From Liopterus haemorrhoidalis (lineage: Eukaryota > Arthropoda > Insecta > Coleoptera > Dytiscidae): a DNA stretch of 64,000 nt. The first letter of the stretch is position 1. Every line of letters starts with the position of its first letter. Below are positions 23,446 to 34,598 of this stretch, in pieces. The translations under genes were made by a program, and so were the position numbers. The notes below the pieces were generated by a model, which was not told the origin of the DNA, did no database searches, and saw nothing but the letters and a program-made list of their open reading frames with translations. Location of the stretch: contig OZ020625.1 in assembly GCA_963971575.1 (NCBI GenBank), positions 29,611,753 to 29,675,752 on the forward strand. Reading direction: 5' to 3'.

Positions 23446-24047
23446 TACCCTTTTCACACTAGAACTTTAAGATCGTCTGCTAAAGTGAATGTGTCTTTAA
23501 GCGCTAATGTGAAACCGTATGGCCTCGTCTAAATACAAGCGATGTTTAAGACAGAGATCTGCGTCTTAAACTTCGTCCGCATTGCCAACTCAATTTCTAT
23601 TATAAAAAAATACTCCTTGAATTTGTGCTGTCAACATTTTATATTATCATAAACAAGAATACTGTATTATATCGACGTTATAAGAAGTTTATACTTATTG
23701 TTATAATAAAATTATTTATTTTAATAATGCGTTTAATAAAATACAGAGCTACAATAATTGAGATAAAATGTATCGACTTACATGTTAATACAGGTGTAAT
23801 ATATTCTTTATTGTAGTGTTTTCATTGCAGAATGAAATGAAATATCCATATTTGTTTATAATAATTCAAAATGTGCGTCTGCGCAGACAGTTCAAAACTG
23901 GTAATTTCATGACGGTAACTTAAGGACAAAATTACTGTAGCTGATGACAGCACCGGAGATTTAAACATCAAGTGTGAAAGCATACCGATGTTAAACATCG
24001 GTGAACTTTAAGTTCACTCGTCTTAAAGTTCTAGTGTGAAAAGGGTA
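23446..24047. mobile_element. 602-bp PIF/Harbinger-type MITE, copy A
   Basis: Termini taccctttt cacactag and inverse ctagtgtgaaaagggta are flanked by TTA (23443-23445, 24048-24050), the PIF/Harbinger target. The subterminal arms contain related ctttaaga words. A twin of exactly the same length lies at 43478-44079. The short ORF at 23625-23816 occurs in both copies but resembles no known protein. Confidence 0.85.
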
Positions 24048-24057
24048 TTAGATAGAA

Positions 24058-24148
24058 GTTGTGAAAAACTATAAAAGTAGAACAAATTGTAGTGTTTTTG
24101 GCTGTCATTTAAGACAGAACAAAGATAAGCATCTTAGATTTTTTCTTA
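24058..24148 (+). pseudogene. THAP-type zinc-finger N-terminal fragment
   Basis: The frame reads TNCSVFGCHLRQNKDKHLRFF. The C-x4-C start plus the RFF element resembles the beginning of a THAP DNA-binding domain, as in P-element and PIF/Harbinger-associated proteins. It is cut on the right by the F1 element and on the left by the 602-bp MITE, so only about 30 residues survive. It could equally be a displaced host exon. Confidence 0.4.
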
Positions 24149-24149
24149 A

Positions 24150-25168
24150 AAAAAAAAAATGGATGTGAAGTGTGAATTTTCACACATTTCAGGGTTTCGC
24201 AGGTATTTAGTAAGTGAATAATGATTATTTGGGATCCCAAAACAAATTTTATGTTAAAATATTTTTTTTTGTTAATTTTGATTCGAATGCCTAATATCAT
24301 TATGTAGGTTTCTAAATATGTGCAGTATTTTTTTTATATAGCAAGGTTCATTAAGGTTTTAGAAATTGCACCTATGGCTTCCTATGGTTGTTATAAGCTC
24401 CGCCCCTCTGATTCCGTGTACATTGAAACAGAATTAAATTATAATTTAAACAATTTCCATTAGTTATTAAATTTACGCTTTTAAAAATTAAATGCAACAT
24501 TTGCCAAAATATAACTAGAATTTTGAAAAAATAATTTAAACAATATAAAAATAAAAAATAATATTGTCTCTTCTCGCAGGGTTCGATCCCTTTCGGATCG
24601 AGTTACTTGGGTGAAAACCCAGCGTCAAAAACCACTACACCAGCACACACGTTCCAATGTAGCGTGTTACAAAGCTATAACTTGTGTACATTATTAGCCA
24701 AAAATTACAAAAATTGCGTTTTTTTCCAAAAACATAATCTGATCAAAAATTCCTGTTGTACAATTCCGGTTCACACCAATGTACATTACTTAGAATTTTT
24801 TCAGATTTTTAGTTTAAACCATCTGGGCTACAGGGTGTGGGACAAAACATTTTTTGCACAATTTTGGCAATAATCGCTTCAAAATAATTTGATTGTTAAT
24901 CCACGTACCAAGGGCTTTCATTTGATACCCTACTCAGAATTATAAAAAAATATTTTTTTTTCGATGAGCACATATTTGTTTATATTTTTAGGGGGATATG
25001 TTTTTTAGATGTTTTAGTATTTTTCCTATGTGCGGGCCAAAGAGTTGTATAAGCATGCGAAATTTCAACTCTCTAGCTTTAGCCGTTTGGCTACAATTTT
25101 TACCGAACAGACAGACGACAAAATGACGGTATAAGGGTTTTTTGGTCATACCCACAAAACCCTAAAAA
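24150..25168 (-). mobile_element. F1 Helentron-like element, full-length, reverse
   Basis: On the minus strand it starts at 25168 with the lead agggttttgtgggtatgacc and ends near 24161 with the hairpin gtgtgaaaattcacac and ttcacatcc, then a T-run. The tRNA-like insert (24573-24660) carries the box-A-like ctggtgtagtggtttttgac and matches the inserts at 18994 and 58578. Confidence 0.75.
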
Positions 25169-25421
25169 GGTAGTTTTTTCTAAATTTCCTTACATGGCTC
25201 CCCCCCTTTTATTAGAAGCCTGAAATGCCGCCCAGTAAATAAAAGTAGTTTTTGCTAGATTTAATTAAAGGTCACAATACTTATTACAAAAATGAATATT
25301 ATTTTAATTCAAGTTATTGTGATATTGTAACAGGCAATAACTTTTTTCTTCGACTTGGTGCCCCTTGATCGTGGCGCCCTAATGCGACCCATCGCCTACA
25401 TACCGTGTTGAGCCGCCCCTG
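25169..25421. mobile_element. hAT-like terminal fragment
   Basis: In reverse it begins caggggcggctcaacacggt (25421), a typical hAT-style terminus. It is followed by ggcgccac and ggggcaccaagtcg words. Text at 25200-25255 (tagaagcctgaaatgccgcc) matches the tandem block at 39727-40080. The other terminus was not found. Confidence 0.5.
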
Positions 25422-25926
25422 TCTAAGTGTCCATTAATCATAGCCAACAGACGCCTGTTTATTGGCGCCGGAAACAATCTTTTTACGTGTTCGTAACCTA
25501 AAACCTATTCTGATAGGTCAATACATTCAATTTGATATATTCTGTTACAGCCCGCCAATACAGTACCCTGTAGATATCTGTGTATTTTGATACAGGCTGT
25601 CGTTTTTTTTTTTTTTTTAGTTTAGCAGGTCATTCGACTGTTAAAATTCAAAACACAGCCCTCAATGACGTAATATATTTTCAAAACAATACCTTGCATT
25701 GCGGACAGCTGCATTTTTGCTGACATTAAATCTGCTACGCGTAGTAATACGAAACTAAAAAGATTATAACACGACTGTTGTGGCCCACACACAACTTTAC
25801 ACTTACTACATTATCGACTTGTTTTTACCTGTTTACTTTACATTTTGTACATCACTCTCTGTGTTTCTTCGTTTATGCGTCAAGACGGTTCTGCATATTC
25901 CTAACTAAATGTATTTTTTTTTTCAG
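25422..25926. other. probable TIMP 5' intron end
   Basis: There is no ORF with recognised similarity. The stretch ends in a strong 3' splice site (tattttttttttcag, AG at 25925-25926) two bases before the TIMP start codon. This implies at least one upstream non-coding exon that could not be located. Confidence 0.5.
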
Positions 25927-25928
25927 AA

Positions 25929-26049
25929 ATGTATTTCACAAAAGCCATATTCGCCCTGTTGTTCACGATATCAGCAGTCCTCAAAAGTACAGATGGATGT
26001 TCATGTCTACCAACGCATCCCCAAGCACAGTATTGTAATTCAGATTTTG
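25929..26049 (+). CDS. Timp: TIMP coding exon 1 (signal peptide and CSC motif)
   Basis: This exon encodes residues 1-40 plus one base. ATG 25929 follows a splice acceptor by two bases. Residues 1-23 form a secretory signal (MYFTKAIFALLFTISAVL core). Mature protein would begin at Cys24 in CSCLPTHPQAQYCNSDF. The Cys-X-Cys at the mature N-terminus is the TIMP inhibitory edge that chelates the metalloproteinase zinc, and Cys36 is the third conserved cysteine. TIMPs are secreted inhibitors of matrix metalloproteinases. The donor is g|gtaaga at 26050. A retrotransposon fragment begins almost directly after the donor. The gene sits antisense inside a synapsin intron. Confidence 0.93.
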
Positions 26050-26057
26050 GTAAGATT

Positions 26058-26880
26058 TTTGATTAAATTATTTATTAATGACTTGCCGGATAATATGTCA
26101 GCCATGACTGTACTCTTTGCCGATGACTCGTCATTTATTGACGAAGGAGTAGAAGTTGAGGATGTAAAAAGGGCTTTAAGTGACACCCAAGCTCAAGCCT
26201 TACAGTGGTTCTCATCCAAGTCTTAATTTGGAAAAAACTAAAACAATCGTTTTCAGTTTAAACAGACACATTAATAATAACGAATTCCACGCTGATGACT
26301 CTGTAAGGTTTCTTGGATTTCACTTGGATGCTCGATTAACATGGAAGGACCATATAAATCAGGTGTCCAGTAAATTGAACAAGACTTCTTTCAAAAAGAT
26401 TGACGAATACGGTGTCTGCGGAAATTGTTAGATTGGCCTATTTTGCATATTTTCAATCAACAATAACCTACGGCCTTGAACTATGGGGTGCTTCTTCTGC
26501 TTTGCAGAGGATTTTCATAATACAGAAACGGGTCATTCGAATAATGGCTGCTATTAAACCACGTACGTCATGCAAGCCAATTTTTAAACAATTAAAAATT
26601 TTGACAGTCCCGTCTCTATATATATTGAGTATCATAATGTTTATTAAGGAAAACGAAAACAGCATCCTAAAACATTATGAAGTACATAATCACAACACGA
26701 GAGGGAAGGATCTATTTTCTATACCGAGGTATAAATATAGCTCGACGGGAAATCTGCCACTAATTAAGGGTATGGATCTCTATAATAATCTGCTTGTAGC
26801 GATTAAAAAGTTAAATATTTATCAATTTAGAAAAAAATTTAAAAACATTTTAAGGGACTATTACCGGTTATAATTTTCAA
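26058..26880 (+). pseudogene. non-LTR retrotransposon RT fragment, C-terminal part
   Basis: It starts inside the reverse-transcriptase domain (LFINDLPDNMS) and keeps the catalytic FADDSSF (about 26117-26137). Then come LNLEKTKTIVFSLNR, RFLGFHLDARLTWKDHI and the thumb/C-terminal region YGLELWGASSALQRIFIIQK and RTSCKPIFKQL, ending at a stop at 26871-26873. There are at least two frameshifts (near 26220 and 26400). The C-terminal sequence style (NHNTRGKDLF) fits jockey/CR1-type LINEs; the clade was not resolved. It is 5'-truncated, as LINE insertions usually are, and lies in the same orientation as TIMP. Confidence 0.85.
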
Positions 26881-27066
26881 AAAATCGTTTTTTTTTTACA
26901 TTTTTTGATTCCTTATACTTTCAGAAATCATATCCTAAATTTTTATAACGAAATTCAAAAAAATAAGAAATTGGTGGCAATTTTAGCGCATGCGCTTTTT
27001 CGGTGCGCGACAGCTGGTTTGACGAGTTTCGGCAGGTGTGCTTCTCAACACCGTTATTCTGTTCAA

Positions 27067-27067
<1 letters not shown>

Positions 27068-27103
<36 letters not shown>
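27068..27103. repeat. (TA)n microsatellite
   Basis: About 17 uninterrupted TA units lie just downstream of the LINE fragment, possibly its 3' tail. Confidence 0.9.
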
Positions 27104-27109
<6 letters not shown>

Positions 27110-27148
27110 CATATAATAAAACATTAAAATATATATATAAAACACTTT

Positions 27149-27433
27149 GGGCTATCTATGGTTACTGAGTTGGCTGCTAATATTTCATTAGCAATATTTA
27201 ATGAAGGTAGAACGTCCCTCTTGAAAATATTGGAGGTAATGGGATGCATAATTGGACACTCTGCGTATGATTATGTTTAAAAAAAAGATGAGGAACGCAT
27301 TGAGATGGCCAATAAAGCGAGTACCGCGGCGTCGAAGGAAGCTCGCTTGGCAAAGCAAACTGCTCAGCAAGAGGAACAGCAACAAATGATTGATTCGGCA
27401 GTACTTTTATATGGACCAGGGATTGCTGATTAA
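27149..27433 (+). pseudogene. decayed ORF, probable mobile-element protein C-terminus
   Basis: The frame from about 27149 reads MVTELAANISLAIFNEG, then LLKILEVMGCIIGHSAYDYV, then an in-frame TAA. In the same frame it continues KKDEERIEMANKASTAASKE and finishes LLYGPGIAD at a stop (27431-27433). A basic/Gln-rich coiled tail ending in YGPGI-like residues resembles proteins scattered in multiple copies through insect genomes, but the family was not identified. The single nonsense codon makes it a pseudogene. Confidence 0.5.
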
Positions 27434-28154
27434 CCAATTGTAAGGGCTGAAACTTAATTTTTTTTAAAATATTACAATACAAATATTAAAAAAAACTTTA
27501 AAAGTGATTTTCTCGAAATGGTGTTTTTTCAATCGGCCCAGACTTATTCTCCATAACTACACAACGGATATTTTTAAAATTTAGTGAATTTTGTTCATTT
27601 TGATGTCCTCTACCGTAATTTACCAGAAAATTGCAAAAAAATTTGAAAAAAAAGAAAATTGATAAGGTTAAAAGGGGAAAAAAACATGATTTTTAGAAAA
27701 AAAATTTCACCTATCCGCCATTTTGTTTTTACACCCTTTTTTTTATAATAGGTGGTAAATTACGATGTAAGACACCTTCATCTTTAAAATTATTTTTGAA
27801 TTTTTTGTTTCAGACTTGTCAATTTCGAGATTAACCCCGGGCCATGGAGCATCATAATTTTTTGTTACTGAACTTTGACGCCATCTATATAATTATCTAT
27901 GTATTGAAAAAAAAAAAAAAAAATTTTTTATGATCTTGAATATAATATTAATAAAATAAAAAAAGTTGCACAACGTTCTATAATAAAGGAAACGAGAAAA
28001 AAAAAAATTAATTATAGGTCATTTTTTGCCTTTCTAACCGGTAATAGTCCCTTAATAGAGGGAGCATTTTATAACATAATGGAGTTCAAAAAATTCAAAA
28101 TTTTGTAAAATTTTTGTAAAACTTTTGTACAACTAAATTTATTTATTTTTACAG

Positions 28155-28252
28155 TTATCCTAGCAACTGTCAAGAGGGAATTTATACAAAATAAAGCGCA
28201 TGAAGAGGTTGTTAATAAAATTTATAAAGTGAAAATAAGGAAAGAATTTAAA
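28155..28252 (+). CDS. Timp: TIMP coding exon 2
   Basis: 98 bases between cag (28152-28154) and gtaagt (28253). With the last base of exon 1 it encodes residues 41-73, VILATVKREFIQ...KIYKVKIRKEFK. It continues the OB-fold of the N-terminal inhibitory domain: the first strand directly follows the Cys-containing N-terminus. No cysteines, as expected for this part. Reading phase fits both neighbours exactly. Confidence 0.92.
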
Positions 28253-28680
28253 GTAAGTATTCAGTTCAAAAATAATAACATCGTTCGCGGATTAAGTTAC
28301 TGACAGGTTAGAGCACCACACGCATGTGAAATTTCCTTTAAACGTTCACGGATTAAATATTCACTGTTTCTGACAAGATGTGCGGTACTCTTCTGACAAT
28401 TATCTAACAAGTATCTAGATACAGTAATTAGATACTTTTTCAAGTATCTAGATACAAATTAGATACTTTTAAAATATGTATCTGTATTTGTGTATATGTA
28501 TCTGTATCTACAGTCTGTTCCAAACGGTTAAGCGGAACTAAATTCCCATTTAGTTCTTTTAGGTTGTCACGAGAAGGGACCTTGCTTGGGTTATTTCATT
28601 TTTCATGTTGGGATGTCAAAATTTAAAATTCCAACAGTGAAACCATGGAAACGAATGAATATGTCAAAATTAAATATTTT

Positions 28681-29908
<1,228 letters not shown>

Positions 29909-30147
29909 TTTAGATATTTTAATGACAAAAAAATAAATAAATGGGAAATTTGTATTAAGAATGACACAAAAAATCAAAATATAAAGAAAATGACATTTTA
30001 AAATGATATTAACCTTAACCAAAAAATATTTATTGTAAGTATGATTTACAAAGCTTAAACAAAACGGCCGAAAGGCACGATTTAAACGATGAAAGTAACT
30101 GGATTGTAAAATTTAGTTCCGCTTAACCGTCTGGAACAGACTGTATC

Positions 30148-30184
30148 AGACGCAAGCGCAAAGAAGTTGTTTGCGCTTGCGTCT
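30148..30184. repeat. perfect 15-bp stem hairpin
   Basis: agacgcaagcgcaaa, a 7-base loop gaagttg, then tttgcgcttgcgtct. It starts four bases after the right border of MITE M2 and lies about 220 bases upstream of TIMP exon 3. Its flank (30190-30300) shares tagtgtgacgtcacatac and following text with 44655-44740. Confidence 0.85.
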
Positions 30185-30407
30185 CTGTTTGTAGAGCAGT
30201 AGACCATATTAGTGTGACGTCACATACGGTGCTGCCATCTTACAACGTTTTCCTTTGAAACTTTTTGGCTGATTTAAAATACATGTTAATAAAATTGTTC
30301 ATAAATTTATTCTGTAAAATTTTTGAGTTTTATGGGTAACCATGGATCCAAAACAAACTTAAGAACCAAAATATAGTTAATATAATTTAACTAAATGGAC
30401 TTTTTAG

Positions 30408-30638
30408 GTGTCAGAGAAAGCCAAAATTGGACTTAAACATGGAAAAATCTATACATATCTCCACGGTTCAATGTGCGGTGTGGATTTGGACTTAAAGAAG
30501 ACTTACCTCATTATGGGTAATATGTATGGACTTCAGCCCCATATAACATTGTGTAAACCACCAAAACTATGGTCTACAGTCAGCCATAGACAACGAAAAG
30601 GTGTCAAATTACTCTACGGAAGGGGTTGCGATTGCCAG
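30408..30638 (+). CDS. Timp: TIMP coding exon 3
   Basis: 231 bases (77 codons, phase 0 at both ends) between ag (30406-30407) and gtgagt (30639). It encodes residues 74-150, VSEKAKIGLKHGKIYTYL, then SMCGVDLDLKKTYLIMGN, then ITLCKPPKLW and GRGCDCQ. The MCGVDL segment is the strongly conserved TIMP motif (human and fly have CG with a following Leu-rich strand). Its Cys pairs with mature Cys1 in known TIMPs, and LCK supplies the partner of mature Cys3. GCDC marks the junction between the N- and C-terminal domains. Confidence 0.94.
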
Positions 30639-31821
30639 GTGAGTTTAAGTTATTACTATTCAACTCAAAGACATAAAATTGGTGAAAATAACGCCTAGTG
30701 GTTAGTCATCCCGCAATGCAAATGTGTTAAAGATTTTTCTCGTAAATCGTGAACAGGGTTTTGTAGGTATTTAGTGAGTGAATGATGATTATCAGAAGGC
30801 CAAACGATGAATGCCTGTCACTACATAACACAATCACAAGTGTTGCTTTTAAATCCTTTAAATCAATAGGCACGACAAGAAGGTTGCAGTTAGATTTTTC
30901 CTACCTATCATATATCTCTAATAATACCATCATATATATTTTAACGCATTTTTTTTTTTTAAATTGCAAAAATATTATTCAAATCCAGACCTGGCAACAC
31001 TGCGGGCGATCTTTTGTCAAGCAAGAGCATAACGCCTACAGAGACATTGTTTATATTGCGACTATATGAAAAACTAACAGATTCTCTACTAGAAATGGAA
31101 TCCCAGTAACCGGCCAGTTATTTATTTATTTTCCTAGTCGATTTTGTAAAATAAATTTACGTACCTCTTCTATACCCATCTTCTATACAAAATCTATCCC
31201 TGTATATACAAATATATCTTTTTAAATTTAGCTAAGATATTAAACGAAAATTTTAATACTTGGCAAAATTTAGTCAAAATGAAATGTATTTCAAAAATCA
31301 ATTACCGTTCCTTAATCTGCACTTAAACAGCTTCCATTTAATATCCCCACAATATATATATACAGGGTGTTTGTTTGAAACGGGGCACCCCGAAAATCTT
31401 CTTTATTTGTAAAGATACAAAAAATCTTCAGAATAAAAGTTAAACTAGACAAAAAGGCCCATCTAAAGGTTACTATAAGAGTTCTGAGGCACTTCCGGTT
31501 TTACCGGAAATGATGTCAACTTTTGATCTAGCATAGGGAATCGATAATTTTATATTTTTTTCCTAAAAGTACATTAAATTAGCTTTACAATGACACCAAA
31601 AATCATATATTTATGTTAACTATTTCAAAATGGCGACCATTTATTTACAAAATAATAATCAACATAAGCTTTACAAAGTTGAACGTAGCAAGCTTTGAAA
31701 ACAATAACCTCGAATATCGATTTTCGTTCACTGTAGGTTAAAAAAATCTATTTTCCAAGCATGTTTTTTGGTTTTACCATATAGTAAAATAAATTAATTA
31801 ACATAAAATTCTAAGTTACAG
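30639..31821 (+). other. Timp: TIMP intron 3
   Basis: This 1,183-bp intron holds a 3' end fragment of an F1 element in reverse (30752-30790, ggttttgtaggtatttagtg) and one arm of M1 (31363-31707). The remainder is A/T-rich with nothing recognised. Confidence 0.8.
31363..31707 (+). mobile_element. single arm of MITE-like element M1
   Basis: It matches the left arm of 336-1205 from cagggtgtttgtttgaaacg to gcaagctttgaaaacaataa with few differences; the second arm is missing. It lies wholly in TIMP intron 3. Confidence 0.8.
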
Positions 31822-32099
31822 CCTCAAGTATGTTTCGCTACCAATTGTCGATCACCAGCAAATACCTGCGCATGGAATTGGAGTTCTGTTTGCGAAAGAG
31901 ACCATGGAATCTGTTTGAAGAACGTCAAAGGAAAATGCCAATGGACCAGAAGTTTTGCCCTTAAGAAATGTATGAAAGAAGGACAAAGAAAAACGACAGC
32001 TATACCGGAAACAACGATAGCTCCTTGGGATATTCCCACCGTAGGGATACCAGATCCTTATAGGCTAGGGCCTAAGGAAATAAAAGAAGAACTTAGCAG
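31822..32099 (+). CDS. Timp: TIMP coding exon 4 (C-terminal domain)
   Basis: After ag at 31820-31821 the frame reads PQVCFATNCRSPANTCAWNW, SSVCERDHGICLKNV, KGKCQWTRSFALKKCMKEGQ and a charged/Pro-rich tail (ETTIAPWDIPTVGIPDPYRL). Seven cysteines match the spacing of the TIMP C-terminal domain; with 3 in exon 1 and 4 in exon 3 the protein has 14. NWS is a potential N-glycosylation site. The exon can end at donor cag|gtagga (32100), giving two bases toward a split Arg codon. If the donor is not used, translation stops at the TAG contained in that donor (32101-32103), giving 243 residues. Confidence 0.9.
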
Positions 32100-32121
32100 G
32101 TAGGAACATATCTCCAGCAAA

Positions 32122-32335
32122 GTTAATAAAATCAGCTGTGGCCACCACAGGACCGACCGCCATCACAAAGTACCTGTATAATAGTATATTCTGTAACAAG
32201 GTTGCAATGAGAAAATTCGATGCGAGTGGAACATTTCAAGTGAGGAACCACGAGCATCGAATTTTCTCTTCCAACCGAGTCACAGACCCTACTTTCTCCA
32301 CGACCACCAAAAAAAAAAAAACAAATAATTATTTT
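32122..32335 (-). mobile_element. F2 3'-end piece and a small hairpin
   Basis: Read in reverse it ends ccgaccgccatc-complement, hairpin ctgtggtggccacag, ctgatttt. Beyond it, gagaaaattcgatgcga (about 32210) and its inverse tcgcatcgaattttctc-like text (about 32255) form a second hairpin. Confidence 0.5.
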
Positions 32336-32706
32336 TAACAAACATTTTATCTTAAATAATTTATACTACATAACAAATTGATCAATTAATTAAACTTATT
32401 GTTTTATTTATAATTTGTTTAATTTTAATTTAATTTGCCGCACATCGGCCACTATTTTAGTACTTTTTAGGCAGTTATGTTGCATTTATTCAATGTAAAC
32501 ATTGCATATATTTTAATGTAACCCTACAAAAACAAATGACAACAAGCATGGAATAGTTATTCCATTACTAATGGTGGAATTAAATACACTCAAAATGCAT
32601 AAGAAGATAAGTGCTTTAGAATAACATTCCAACTCTTGTGTTAGAATATTAACTTTCTGTAGTCAAAATTGGTTTTAGAATTGGTAAATTCTATAGTGGT
32701 CGTGGA

Positions 32707-33490
32707 GAAAATACATGCTAGCAGCAGAGTAGAAATAACTTGGCCTAATATTTTCTAACAGAGATATTATTTATCATGACCATGGAAACGTTACATATAA
32801 GTATAAAAAAATCAGCTGTGGCCACCACAGGACCGACCGCCATCATAAAGTACTTGTATAAAATACATTCTAGCAGCAGAGTAGAAATAACTTGGCCTAA
32901 TATTTTCTAACAGAGATATTATTTATCATGACCATGGAAACGTTACATATAAGTATAAAAAAATCAGCTGTGGCCACCACAGGACCGACCGCCATCATAA
33001 AGTACTTGTATAAAATACATTCTAGCAGCAGAGTAGAAATAACTTGATCTAATATTTTCTAACAGAGATATTATTTATCATGACCATGGAAACGTTACAT
33101 ATAAGTATAAAAAAAAACAGCTGTGGCCACCACAGGTCCGACCGCCATCATAAAGTACTTGTATAAAATAAATTCTAGCAGCAGAGTAGAAATAACTTGG
33201 CCTAATATTTTCTAACAGAGATAATATATATCATGACCATGGAAACGTTACATATAAGTATGAAAAAATCAGCTGTGGCCACCACAGGACCGACCGCCAT
33301 CATAAAGTACTTGTATAAAATACATTCTAGCAACAGAGTAGAAATAAGTTGTCAAAAGCGTAAAAATCCTTTTAGCCGAATTTGCTCTTCACGTGTACAC
33401 AGACAGACGGACGGACGGACGGACGGACAGACAGACAGACAGACAGGTCGGTCTCGCAGTCTGTCATGTGGTGGCCACAGCTGATTTTTT
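32707..33490 (-). mobile_element. tandem array of the F2 3' end (152-bp unit)
   Basis: The F2 terminal module (cagctgtggccaccacagga, cgaccgccatcataaagtac, gcagcagagtagaaataact, catgaccatggaaacgttac) repeats with starts at 32813, 32965, 33118 and 33270, preceded by a partial unit. The last unit runs into a CAGA/CGGA microsatellite (33400-33446) and an inverted terminal hairpin with T-run at 33465-33495. It fills most of TIMP intron 4. Confidence 0.8.
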
Positions 33491-33539
33491 TTTTTCTTTC
33501 ATTATTTGTATTAATTTTGTTTTTTTTTTTTTATTTCAG

Positions 33540-33600
33540 AACGGAGCCAAGTAAATACCAAAGAGTTGGTTATTACCACTACAACAAAGTTGCAAACTGA
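33540..33600 (+). CDS. Timp: TIMP coding exon 5 (predicted C-terminal tail)
   Basis: A strong acceptor (run of T then atttcag, AG 33538-33539) opens a frame that completes the split Arg from exon 4. It encodes TEPSKYQRVGYYHYNKVAN followed by TGA (33598-33600). Phase matches exon 4 exactly and an AATAAA lies 130 bases downstream. The resulting protein is 262 residues, with an extended Tyr-rich tail past the last conserved Cys. It is less certain than exons 1-4 because the tail is not a conserved TIMP part. Confidence 0.65.
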
Positions 33601-33729
33601 TCCCCCCCCCCTGAATCAAGAAAACATTCACCAAAATAAGTGTGATTTTTTTACATGGTACAAAGAAAAACTATTTTTGTATTTTTCCTATATAAACAAT
33701 GAAAATGGAAAGTGATATAAGCCCGTCTT

Positions 33730-33735
33730 AATAAA
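33730..33735 (+). promoter_or_regulatory. candidate poly(A) signal for TIMP
   Basis: AATAAA lies 130 bases after the exon 5 stop. A second one occurs near 33815. It supports exon 5 as terminal exon. Confidence 0.5.
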
Positions 33736-34598
33736 TTGATACCAACATCAGTGAATATCGGTATCATTTTACAAAAACCATGGTATATTTGAGCAGAAAA
33801 AAAATTACAATCAATAAAAAGTTTTACATTACCATTTCTCGATGGTTGGGATAGAATGTCTGCTCAATTAGTGGGAAGTTCTCTTTTCCAATTCTTCTTT
33901 GAAGCTGAAGAAGATGTCCAAATACCCATGGTTTATCCTGTAACATACAGAATTTTAATCCACTAGGAAAAGCTACTCGGTGGAAGCTACTGTTCAGTTT
34001 TTTAAAGAAATCTGTTCAATGAAAAATGGACGAAACAACAACCGGCTTATTTATACAGAGCGATCATTAAATCTTGAACGTTATGCAATACTTGACAGAA
34101 ACATTTATATCATAACAAATATTAAGTTAGCAACACATATTTTCGTTGTTCCTCGGGTGAGATCAAGCCTACGAAGTAATCTGATTGGTTCTTTGTTAAA
34201 TTGGGATTTTCAGCTGTGAATTAGAATACAGTTTTGATATTTTTAAACTCATTACTGTTATGTAACGGTCAAGAAATAATGATTGCTCGGTATATATCTC
34301 GTGCATTCAAGTGTTGAGTGAGAAAGAAATAAATAAATAATTTGGCTGTTGATTCGTTGGTTCGCCATTGAATAGACTTCTTTAAAAAATGTAATTTTAC
34401 GTAAATTTGTTTATTGTTCTAACTAATATATTTGTTTTGCAATATTTTTATTTATATGATTATGTATATTGTAATAATTATTTTAAGAAATGTTATTGTA
34501 ATAAATAAAATTTTAAAATATATTTTAAAAATTATTTTTTTCTAGCAGAATACCCGTTCTTTTCATGGGATAAGTTCTATTAAATTAATTTAGGCATC
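33736..34598. other. TIMP 3' flank, nothing recognised
   Basis: A 79-codon frame at 33980-34219 starts without ATG and has no identified domain. The remaining sequence is A/T-rich. Confidence 0.35.

Larger units (their letters stand above)
26050..28154 (+). other. Timp: TIMP intron 1
   Basis: This is a 2,105-bp intron, GT at 26050 and AG at 28153-28154, joining in phase 1. It is filled by a LINE fragment, a TA microsatellite and a decayed mobile-element ORF. From 27434 to 28154 only A/T-rich sequence is seen. Confidence 0.85.

Noticed and set aside
33980..34219. 79-codon ORF downstream of TIMP
   Set aside because: No ATG at the frame start, no domain and no splice-site support; it may be 3' flank by chance open.
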